Position numbers and translations under genes: made by a program. From assembly GCA_025331565.1 (NCBI GenBank), contig JAFREQ010000121.1:556001-620000 (forward strand): a DNA stretch of 64,000 nucleotides. The letters run 5' to 3'. Below, piece after piece: positions 33,657 to 43,725 of the stretch; position 1 is the first letter of the stretch; every line of letters starts with the position of its first letter. The notes beneath the pieces are model-generated. The model was not told where the DNA came from. It saw only the letters and a program-made list of their open reading frames with translations, and did no database searches. The DNA is from Holacanthus passer. Lineage: Eukaryota > Chordata > Actinopteri > Pomacanthidae.

Positions 33657-36084
33657 GTTTGAACCACTTTATATCCAGTCAGCTGGTTTAGTCCAGTGGT
33701 TCGAACCAAAGGTCACCAGATAAATCTGAGGGGTCGACGCAGGATTCATGGAGAGACTTTTCAAATATTCTCTTGTATTCTCTCTGATATTTTAGATTTT
33801 AGTTTTAATTCTTTGCGCCTCTAAAGATGATTTAAATGAAACGATGAGAGGAGTTCAGAGGAGAAAGGTCCTGGTGTGAAACACCGAGTCACAGCTCACA
33901 CACCTTCAGTCAGTCGCTCCTGAACGAGCCGAGGATGTTTTCTCCTCGGTCGAACGCGTGACTGTGCAGGATTGTTCAGCGGAACGAGGTGGTAAATGAT
34001 TGACGAGAGAAACAAAGGTCAACGCAGCAGATGTAGGTCAAACTATTGTTTGGCTCTTAACCTGAGATTCAGATCATCTGAAGCAACAACAGAGGACGAT
34101 AAAGATAATCTGCCGCAGGTTGATGACACGAGCAGCTGGGTTTTATCATGTGACCTGTTTGTCCACCAGCTCGTCTTCATCTAAACCAGAACCTACAAAC
34201 CTGATCCCACCTGGATTTATTGACCTGTATTTCTAATCAGCTTTTTACAGACACAAAGTTTAAATAAATCAGTTTGCAGCGCTTTTTCTTAACAAACAGA
34301 AATAAATTGTAAATAAACAACGAGACAGTTCAGTTTATTGAAGGAGGACATGTTTTCTTCTGGGAGGACAAAGTGTGGTTGAAGTGTTCAAATGTTCAAA
34401 TGTACAAGTACAATATCACTGTGTAAAAATACACCTTCAAAAGTTAAAGTAAATTCATTTAATATCATTTAAACTAGATTCTTCATCGAAGGAAAATATT
34501 CTATTAGATTTGAACGTCCTTGAGGAAAGAAAGAAAACAGAGGAAATGTTTGTGAAAGTTTGAAGGTTTTTGCCTCTAAATGTTCACAGTTCAGTTTTAT
34601 GGGCTTTGTTTTTCTGCACTGATCTGCAGGATATTAAAGACTGGATGAGTCACAGTTATGAGCCGGACGTCTTGTGACTCAGTGTTCATACATGTTCACA
34701 GTGTTGGTGTATTTATAGAGGTCGATCTGTTCAGAAAAATAAAAGACACTGAGAAACTCGACACAGTTTTCTTCTCTCACTTAAGATGCTTCCACCAGTT
34801 TTTAGCTCACTTTAAATCATCTCACAGCGATGAATGTTTCCATCTGTCAAACTCGTCTCTGTTGTTTATTCCACTGTTTTCTCCCCTCGAGCCTCAGTTT
34901 TCCAGGTGATGATGCATTTATGTTGCTGCAAATGACAGATTCATTTTTAGGACTCGGCAGAATTCAGCAGAATCCGGGATTTTAGAGAAATCCTTTAAAC
35001 CTTAAAGCTTTAAAGAAACAGTTAGTATTCAACAACGTCAGCCTCCGTGAAGCTTCGACCGCGCCGCTCAGGATCATGGGATGTGTTGTTGCTGGATGGA
35101 GGTTAACTATTTCTCAGAGCCAAAATGAAACCATGAATATTTAATGGTGAGACGGCAGGTTCAGCTGCGTCTTTGACTAAAGCTGTTCTCATGTGAAACG
35201 CTCCGAAACAGAACAGTGTTAATGGAGAGACACAGCTTCTGCTCACAGGACGGACTGAAGCTGCAGACGTGGGACAACGGCGTCAAATGAAGCGCTGCAC
35301 AATTTGTACAGCAAATGAATGAGACATATTGAAACACATTTACTTTATAACCACATGCAGTTTTTTTAGATTTCATATTGAGCATTTTTGTAACACAAAT
35401 TTGTCTCTTTCGTTGAACTCACTGACATTAAGCAGCAGTGCTGAGCTAACATCTTTGTTTAAACGACTCCATGACAGCACCAAACGTGGATTCATCCGCC
35501 GCTGAAAATAGTCCCTAACAAATGCACCATTTCCTCCAGTTTGATAAAAACTACATTGAGCAGCTGTGTAAAGAAATTACTGAAACATATATAAAAGACA
35601 GTATCAAGTTGATCGAACACGATGTTTTGATTTGTGACAAATATTGAAAAAGATCAGATTGATCCTGTAAAGCTTCATGAGTGGAGGCAGAGACGGTCGG
35701 ACTCTTCATCCCCTCCTCATGCCAACAACATGGTGATCATTCATTTTCTAAAACACTCCGCTGTCGGCTCAAAGCCTTTCTTCAGTGTCACGATGCGTTC
35801 AGGGTCAATTTTCTCCCCGTGACACATCATCCTGTTTGTTTTCACTTCACCTCCTCAGATTGAATCGACCTTCATCGTGACTCTTTCAGATCCTCCAGGC
35901 GACACTGAACCTGTTTGTTTTCTGAAAACTGTAATTCAGTTCTGTTGTTTGAGAAAATTCCACCTGAACACATTTTTACATAAATGTGCTGATACTTGAC
36001 ACCAAAACCATTTCGAGAAGTTTTCAACCACATGTGGTTCCACAAAGGCTTAAATTAATATGAATAGAGTCTAAGAAACAAGAA

Positions 36085-36315
36085 CCGGTTAAATCATGTT
36101 TTAACAATTTCAAAAGGCTCATTTTTTTCTTCTTCAGGCTCATTGTACTGCAGTTTCTATTTTGGTTTTATGGCATCAGAGTTAGAGGTTTTGGACTCTT
36201 GGTTGGATAAAAGAAGCCATTTGAAGACGCCACTTTGGGCTCTGAGAAACTGTGACGAGCATTTTTCACAACTCATAAACTTAATCATGTAAATAATCAG
36301 CTGAACAATCAGTTA
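36085..36315 (-). repeat. Dispersed repeat family A, copy 3
   Basis: Contains ggttttggactcttggttgg, gaagacgccactttgggctc and an AATCATGTAAATAATCAGC end. Same block order as the copies at 12208 and 52111. Confidence 0.55.
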
Positions 36316-36407
36316 TGAAAATCAGAATCTGAGTTTAAGCAAAAAAATAATAAAATTATAAAGACAATGTTTCCATTCAATAATAACATGTCAAAATAAA
36401 CCAGTAT

Positions 36408-37054
36408 TTTAATGAGTATCATGGATTCATTGGTGGTTAACTGAGTTCTGAATGTGTGTTTTAACGTCGCTGGAAACCAAAAGTGCAGGAATCTCCAGTG
36501 CAGCTCAAAACATGATGCTGCAGTGAGATTCATCCCACACATAAACATCATCAGCAGCTTTTGAAGCCTGAAGATCTAAAACACAAAGTGTGTGATGATC
36601 AGAACAACATGGAAAAGACGGGAAACATCAGAGAAACCTCCAGCGTGTCTGTAAAGATATTTTTCACCCCAGAGAAAGAAAAACACATTTCACACTTCAG
36701 GGTGTTTAAATGATACATATATTTAAAAATACATCTCAGTCAACTATGTTTGAAGCTCACAACACAGAACACACAGCTGGCAGCAACATCAAGACAAAGC
36801 TTCTGAAACAAAATGGAAAAAATAAAACCAGGAAGTCCTGACAGGGACGACGGCAACAGGAGAAATGTCCAAAAACACCTGAAAGGTCCAAATACAAGAC
36901 ACAGAAGTCGCGCTCGTCCCTCAGTCGTCCACTTCCTGTCACCATTCTTCTGATCTGATGTCCTCACTCTGTTGCAGTCAGACAGTCTCTCCACATCCAG
37001 GTCCATCTCATCCTGATACAAAGATATAAAGTCCAGAGCAGGTGGACGATCCAT
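36408..37054 (-). other. nop16: nop16 3' UTR (probable)
   Basis: Sequence after the nop16 stop. The minus strand has ATTAAA (plus 36408-36413) followed by T/G-rich sequence, a possible polyadenylation signal about 640 bases after the stop. No other signal is stronger. Confidence 0.35.
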
Positions 37055-37198
37055 CTACGGGACCATCGGCTCTGCAGTGGCGAGCGACTTGATGAAGGCG
37101 TCGTAGTGCTCAGGGTGGCAGCGCTTGTACTCGTTGATTTTCCTCTTGATCTGTTTGGGTGTGTCCTGGTAATAGTTCTTCTCGTCTCTGGCCATCTC
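37055..37198 (-). CDS. nop16: nop16 exon 5
   Basis: Encodes EMARDEKNYYQDTPKQIKRK, then INEYKRCHPEHYDAF and a variable tail ending MVP; TAG at 37057-37055. Acceptor ccctgcag. Confidence 0.93.
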   Translation of the reverse strand, partial: EMARDEKNYYQDTPKQIKRKINEYKRCHPEHYDAFIKSLATAEPMVP

Positions 37199-40100
37199 CT
37201 GCAGGGACGGCGAAGAACAGGACGGTCAGTTTGAAATATTGGATTTGGACAATTAGAGGAAATGATGTTGACTGAACTCGAAAGGGTTAATCTGAAAGTT
37301 CTGAAACTGAGATTAAGTCTGTCCAGTTTTAGATTCCTGCACATCGTCCCCACTTTGGGTTTGATGTGTTGATCGTGAAACACACAAAAATACATTTTTA
37401 GAGGTAGCTGAGATCATTAATCGCTGCAGTCACATGCCAGCGACTGACTCGGCTTCTCAGAATTTAAAGTCAAGGATGGAATATTTTCTATTGAAAGACA
37501 TTTCATTGCAGAAAAACTCACACACTCATTCAGTCTCCTCTGTCAGTGGCTGGTTCGGACTTGGCAGTGCTCCCGCCGGTGACTCAGTCCCACTTAAAGC
37601 AACTGTTGAAAATCCATTTGAATGAACCACTTTACTGATAAAAGCTCAAGTAATTTAAACTTCTGCCTCTCGCCGCTCTGAGCAATAAAAACTGAAAACA
37701 CACTGAGCTCTCAGCTCCGGCCGTAATGTGTCCCTTCAATCTAAAGTCATGAGAAAAAACAGCAGCTGTGACAAAGAATATCACGGAGCCGAAACCTTAT
37801 TTGTCCTTCAGCTTCATTCAAAACTTTTCACAACCAAACAGAAGAAGGACGTCGTTATCATCGGCTGCACACAAGATAAAAATATTCAACTGACAAATTA
37901 AGTTTCCTCCACAGCAACTGAGCACGTCCAGGATGGTACAAAGAGATCGGCTCAGGCCTTGGCAGCCGGCCCTCATATCTCAGACGTCACAGCGTCCTTG
38001 AAGGCACCATCAGAGAAACTTTCCCAAACAGTTCTCAGACACACGGCCAGCGAACATCAAACCTTGAAGTCAAGCATCCTTCCAGCAGGTCAGAACTTCG
38101 TCCTGGTCACGACTCCTGCACATCCTCAGCTGACTGACAGTCATCAATCCCATTTATATAAAAAGATCCGTTCTCTTTTTCCACTACGCTGTGACAGTTT
38201 GACCGGATCAATCTACTGAGCTGAGGGAGCTGAAGGAATAATTCAACATTCAACTTAAATATCAGGCTACAGCCAGTTAACTCAGCACAAAGGCTGCGAA
38301 CAGAAGATAACGGCCGTCCTCTGATCGACAGAACTCAGGAATAAACCTCCATAAAACCAACAATTTGAGTTTTACTCTTCAGTTCTGCACAAATGAAACT
38401 AACGAGATATAACATGTTAATTAGTGAGATTTAGAGGAGCTGTCGGATGAATCCTGTCACCTTCAGACAGAAGCAGGCGACTGTTTCCAGTCTGTGTGCC
38501 AAGCAAAGGAAACCTGCCGCAGGCTGTAACTTATTCACCCTGCAGCCATGAGAGCGCTATCGATCGAAGCGAATAAAATAAGGATGAACTGTTCCATTAA
38601 AGGCCTTCAGAAACAGCCTTACAGATAATTCACCAGCACCTGAAAACAGTCCCTGAAGGTGGAATATGGCTGCTGCCATCGACAGTGTTTGTTCAGGTGA
38701 GGAGGTTTTTTTATTTTTCACACAACTTTCACTTTTATTGTGAACGACTGAGTCACATCATGAAGTTTGTGAGGAGAGACTGAAGGTGTCGTTATCCACA
38801 TTTCTACGATTCTACTTCAAAGACACAAGGAATTCCTGGAGAGAGATTGGGGAGGTGGTGCTGCACACAGGAGGCTTTCACAGCGTTTTATGTTCAGTGG
38901 ACGACATGTTGTTCAGACTAGTTCATCTGAAGCAAACTGGGGCCTTTACAGTTCTGGACGGCTGCTCATCTTCTGCAATTAAGTTTGTTGCGCTCTCACC
39001 TTGTAGTTATCGTTGTGTTCGCGGATCATGTACTGAACGTACTCGATCAGGTCGGAGGACAACGTCTTAGAGTCTTTCCCTGGACGACTGGCCTCCTCCT
39101 CCAGCTCTGCTCACAAACACACAGACACAAATCAGGATGGAAAACACATCCGAGAGGCAGAGAGATTCAGTATGTTTTGCCATCTTGCTCGGTGAGAATA
39201 CAAGGACATAAAAATAAAGGATGAGAGTGAAAGAAAATATGCAAAACATCTCAGTCTTAGTTATATGAAATATTCAACACAGTGATAAAAGCACCACCAG
39301 AGTTACTGCAGGAATGAGAGTCATTCAGAGCTGAAGGACAACGGCTCCGAGCTCCTGAACACAGAACAAGATGCGAAAGTGAAGCTGTCATTCAAACGGT
39401 CTATTAGGCTGCGATTAGGGATGAGAATTGATAAGATTTTGATACCAATACGATCATGTGCAATTCTTAATCGATTCCCTCATTGATTCAATGAGAGTCG
39501 AGCTGTTGATGAGGCGAGTTATTCTGTTGCAGTAGTTTAACAGCCTGTCTGCCATCAATTAAAATAGATGAAATGAGAGAACATTTGTACAACATTCATT
39601 TTCATTCAGGATTTCTTAGTCAAAGAAAAACTTCCTGCGTGGCTCGAATGTTATAAGAACAGGATATGGACTTCCCAACACTAGCTGCGGTCACATGTAG
39701 CGTCCACAGTGAAACAGCCGTCATGACCAAACAAAGAGTTGCGACAACACATCAGTGAGAAACTGCATTTACAACAGTGAACTTTCTGACTAAAAACAAA
39801 TGCTGCTTTTAGAGGATTCGCTCATGGATCAATGCGAGGTCACACGGAGCCGTCACACAAACACAACTACAAAATAGCAGAAACAACTGGAAACGTAACG
39901 CCTTCAGGTCACAAACACTGAGATTCAGTGAAGCGTGAGACATCTGGAGTCCAACAGATTTGTATATTCATAGTGGATTCTGGATTTTTCACAATAATAA
40001 GAAAATATTATTCAAAGCTGATCATTTTTATTCGTTTTAAAACACATCTGGAGTGGAACCAAATGTGGATGAATCGCCACCAAATGCACCATTTCCTTCA

Positions 40101-43100
40101 GCTCTTTTTTATGAAAATATGATGATTTATGTCTTTAGTAGGAAGGAAACTTGGGGCAGAGAGGAAAGTGTTGAGAGATGCACTGACATTTTAGTGGTTT
40201 TGATCTTTTCATTGAATTTGTTGACAATAAGAAAAAGGTAGAATTGAAGCAGCCTTGTCTTTAAGGTTGAGCTCAGTCAGCCCTGTGAGACAAACGCAAC
40301 CACCCCATTTATTTCAAAGAGACACTGTGTTGGCACAGCAGAAGCATCAGAGGGAAAACTCAGGGTCATTATGTGAGAAAGTAGATGCTGCCTTGGCTTT
40401 TTGTTGCAACAAGATTCAAAATGAAACAGAAGCAAACATGTGCATGTGGACATTTTCTAGTACTTGCCCTATAACATGAATGGGACATATTCTACATTTA
40501 CCTGACAACATCACAGCGGAAGAGAAAAAGATTGTTGCCATTTTAACATTATAAAATCTGTCAATATCATATCAGAACCTGCAATGCAGTGTTTTGGAGC
40601 CAGATGAGCTCAAGGATTCTAGGATCTAGTGAGGCTGAACATCTCTATAAAAAAAAAAAAGAAATGACCAAAGCTGGAAAATTACAACTAATCATTCAAT
40701 GAGGTCAAAAGAAGGGACTTACGGTTGAGAACGTAAGGTTTGGTCACGATGGTGGTGGGAGCTTTCGTCTCTCTGTTTTCACCGAGGAGCTACAAGTGTG
40801 AAAGAAAAACACATTATGAAGAACAATGGAGGTCATGAGTCAGTGTGTGAGTCTGGGTGAACTGATCAGGACGGAGGACGATCAGATCATCCATCTCCTT
40901 CTCAATCATCTGTGCTACTGAGCCCAAAGGAGGCAAAGGAGGAGCCAAAGGAGTCACTGTCATGAGTTAACAAAATGAAACCCTGTCTCAGGCTGGTGGA
41001 AAACAAGCTGCAGCCCAGAGGACAAGACTAACTTTAATTAACCTCAGCAGCCGAGAGCATCAAGACCAGAAGACTAAAAAATTCATAAAGCATCAAAAAA
41101 TAACTTCAGAGTCAGAAAAAAGCTGTATCCATGTTTGTTTCAACAGTTTTAGACATTTGATGACTCTTTAACTGAAGACTGGAGAGGAGATTTCTTCCAG
41201 TTTCATATGTTTAATCTTCAGGGTCGGCACTTTGCTGCCCCCTTCTGGCACTAATGATAACTACAGGACATGAACACATTCTGTTGGAAACATTGATCAT
41301 TTTCACTGTAAATAACAAACAGCCTTGTTTTATCAACTCTGAGAGAAATCTGAATCCAGCAGCTGCTGAGGGAGCAACACAATCATTCAGCTACTGATCC
41401 AGTGCACTGATGAGCAGCGACAGAGAAAGACTATGACTCTGGTCACATTCAGCACAAAAATACGTCTTATAAATGGACAACGTGAGAAATGAGTTTTGAT
41501 CATAACCATTGACCAACTGTTACATTAACATTGATTTTGGATATCTGTTTGTTATTTTTATACTTACACCTATTCACACCATTTCCTGCAACTGTTGCAC
41601 AACAGTATCCCTCCAGATAAATAAAGTTCCATCTTATCTTAACTGACATCCAGAGTTTTTAATATATATATTTTAATTGGCAGCGAAACATGAAAAAAAT
41701 ACTTTTGTGTGTTGCAGAGTCAGATCAAAGTGAAGGCTGCTGCTCTGAACTATACAATCAGAAAAATGACTTCTCTATAAAGAATTTAAGTTGTGAGTGC
41801 AGCAGGGTCTTGAAGTCAGTGTGACTGAATCTCAAGTGTCACATTTCAGAGATTTCACCATGACAGAAGAAAATATGTAACACTGGAACATCTGTAAAAC
41901 AAAATGTCGCGACTCCACACAATTAATAATAGATGTGTTCAGAGCAGAGCTGAGCAGTTCATTCCAAATTTACAGAAACCACTATTATAACTCTGTCGTT
42001 GACCTAATTTCAGTCACGTCGATGTGTTTGATAAATGAGAGACAGGCTGCCTGCAGACTAAACGGGGTCAGCATCGTTCCACAAAGCAGCTTTCAGGGAT
42101 GTAATTAACCCTGCAGATTAGAAGGAGAAGCACAGAAGAAGATGCCATGTTGCCACTTTTTTGTTTCGGTCAACAGGATGAAAAGCAAAATGAAGCTAAA
42201 TGGAAAATCCCTGGATTCAGTTTATCACTATTCACTATTATAGGTCAGTATAAAACCATGATGACAATCTGCTTTTAACTGTCTGTTGTTTGATTTCTCG
42301 TTCATGATTTTGTGTGTATTCATTCAGTTTTAACTGAATTTCCGACATTGTTGGAAATGAACGCATGCTCTTAATGATTCTTTAAGATTTAAAAAACAGT
42401 TGAAAGAATGAATGAAAACTAAATACTAGAGGCTTAAGCAGCTTGTTTCAGACACAGTGTTTGTTACGATGATGAAGCTGTCAAATCTCATTATATGTCT
42501 CTATAGACAAAAGAGGTAGAACCTACTTTACTTTGACTTTCCTGCTTAGAAGAGCTGTTAGGAAGAATCGTGTGCTCTGAAGAAAACCTCCTCAGATAAA
42601 TAAATCCACAGGAAACAGAAGGACACAGTTACTTACGCTGCTCTTCTTTATTGGCAGCGTGCGGTTCGGATCAAAAGCCAGACCCATCTCCTGCAGGTTC
42701 CTGGCCATCGACTTGTTCTTGTCCCACGCATTTCGGATCTGTGGACTGAGAAAGACGCACATGACCTTAACACACAACAGAGCTTCTGCAGGGGAACAAA
42801 TCTGAAGCTGCAGTTCAACAGAAAATGCCTATGTTGTGACACTCAGTTAAAAACGCGATCAAAGGATTGTACTGTTCAGTAGTTTTAGATCTAAATCCAC
42901 CAGGCATCAACTTGTTTAGTGATTCATCTCATTATGAGGCAAATTGTTCCACCAAGTAAAAAGTCGCTATTATCTTCATTTTTGTAGTTTTACTCCTTAA
43001 ACCTACTGATTTTTATGCACATCCCACATCTGTCTCTATGTAATAAGTTCAAACAGCTTAAATGATTATTACATTTAGTTTAGGCACTTGGTAAATGCAC

Positions 43101-43574
43101 ATATTTAGAACAACCAAAGTAAACATTTAATAATCATTGCACTATAACCAGGTCATCACAGTGTCCCACCCCAGAAATCTGTCCCATCACCATTAAAGTT
43201 CTGACAGCTTCAGGTGCTAATCACTTCATTTAACTGACATAATTCAGCTCCAATTTATACAGAAGTATAAAAAAACAAAACATCTAAAACTGGCTGCAGA
43301 AACGTTTTCGATAGTGATAAAAAACTACTGAATTGAATGAACTATGAAGTATTTTTAGACTAGTTGATTAAACAAGCCACTGTGAGTTATTGAAGATCAT
43401 CTACAGTCAGACAAACTCTCCTCACACGTTAGCTAACGGTAGCTAACATGCTAATGTCCTCACTCACTTTTCTATCCTCGGGTTGTTTTTCTTGAAGAAC
43501 TGCTTCTTCAGCTTCTTCCGGTCCAGGTTGTAATCGAACTTCTTTCTCTTTCCTGACTTCTTGGCTTTCGGCAT
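37055..43574 (-). CDS. nop16: nop16, complete: exons 43574-43468, 42745-42637, 40789-40723, 39106-39000, 37198-37055
   Basis: Nucleolar protein 16, a factor in 60S ribosomal subunit assembly. The joined exons give 177 aa (human 178), in phase throughout. The N-terminus (residues 3-29) is extremely basic, with KSGKRKK and RKKLKKQFFKK, and serves as a nuclear/nucleolar signal and probable RNA contact. Family landmarks follow: RIENPQIRNAWD (33-44), NLQEMGLAFDPNRTLPI (about 52-68), KPYVLN (about 89-94), LSSDLIEYVQYMI (about 109-121) and the most conserved block, EMARDEKNYYQDTPKQIKRK, at the start of the last exon. The gene is tail-to-tail with arl10, as in human, and head-to-head with grk6 across 3.3 kb. 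Confidence 0.94.
37199..38999 (-). other. nop16: nop16 intron 4
   Basis: 1.8 kb. No repeat array, exon or small RNA is recognisable. I looked for C/D and H/ACA snoRNA boxes because ribosome-biogenesis genes often host them, and found no convincing pair. Confidence 0.55.
39000..39106 (-). CDS. nop16: nop16 exon 4
   Basis: Encodes LEEEASRPGKDSKTLSSDLI and EYVQYMIREHNDNYK, aligned with human LEAEASLPEK and DLIDYVRYMV. Acceptor gagcag, donor gtgaga. Confidence 0.92.
39107..40722 (-). other. nop16: nop16 intron 3
   Basis: 1.6 kb. At 39415-39490 a gagaattgataagattttga-type stretch with AATCGATT may be a fragment of a dispersed repeat. An A-run lies at 40650-40660. Nothing else is seen. Confidence 0.55.
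40723..40789 (-). CDS. nop16: nop16 exon 3
   Basis: 67 nt encoding LLGENRETKAPTTIVTKPYV then LN; the KPYVLN motif is diagnostic. Acceptor cacttgtag, donor gtaagt. Confidence 0.9.
40790..42636 (-). other. nop16: nop16 intron 2
   Basis: 1.85 kb, AT-rich, with a CTCF-like motif at 41234-41249. No exon or RNA gene is seen. Confidence 0.55.
41234..41249 (-). promoter_or_regulatory. CTCF-like motif
   Basis: The minus strand reads gccagaagggggcagc, a near-ideal match to the CTCF core (CCAS-N-AGGGGGCAGC). It lies in nop16 intron 2 and points towards the plus-strand motif at 33641. Confidence 0.45.
42637..42745 (-). CDS. nop16: nop16 exon 2
   Basis: Encodes PQIRNAWDKNKSMARNLQEM and GLAFDPNRTLPIKKSS. 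The first possible acceptor (ctttctcag) is chosen over one six bases later because only it keeps phase with exon 1. Donor gtaagt. Confidence 0.92.
42746..43467 (-). other. nop16: nop16 intron 1
   Basis: 722 bases, AT-rich; nothing recognisable apart from the splice sites. Confidence 0.6.
43468..43574 (-). CDS. nop16: nop16 exon 1
   Basis: Starts MPKAKKSGKRKKFDYNLDRK, like the human MPKAKGKTRRQKFGYSVNRK. Ends in phase 2 at donor gtgagt. Confidence 0.93.
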
Positions 43575-43725
43575 GTTTGTGATTTTCTCTGTTTTTACAG
43601 CTCAGCGGAGGATTTCTGTTGGTGGTGAGGAAGGACAACGTGCAGCAACAGGAAGTGACGTCTATTTTGTTCCCGTCATGTGACCAGAGACCACGCCTTA
43701 TTTTCCACCTTTGACCTTTCAGTTT
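43575..43725 (-). promoter_or_regulatory. nop16: nop16 promoter with ETS/CRE composite site
   Basis: 77-88 bases upstream of the start codon the plus strand reads ggaagtgacgtc (43651-43662): an ETS core (GGAAG) overlapping a CRE-like TGACGTC. This pairing is typical of housekeeping promoters bound by GABP/ELK-type and CREB/ATF factors. A near-DR1 (ccacctttgacct, 43705-43717) lies just outside. No TATA box is seen. Confidence 0.5.

Larger units (their letters stand above)
32401..36407. other. Intergenic region between convergent arl10 and nop16
   Basis: No gene is recognised. It holds a family B repeat copy (33455-33620), a CTCF-like motif (33641-33656) and part of a family A repeat copy (36085-36315). 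The open frames present have no family resemblance. Confidence 0.65.

Noticed and set aside
37118..37132. cagggtggcagcgct as a fourth CTCF-like site
   Set aside because: It is coding sequence of nop16 exon 5 and the match is weaker than the other three.
37199..43467. snoRNA genes in nop16 introns
   Set aside because: Isolated TGATGA or CTGA boxes occur, but no pair with a terminal stem or correct spacing.
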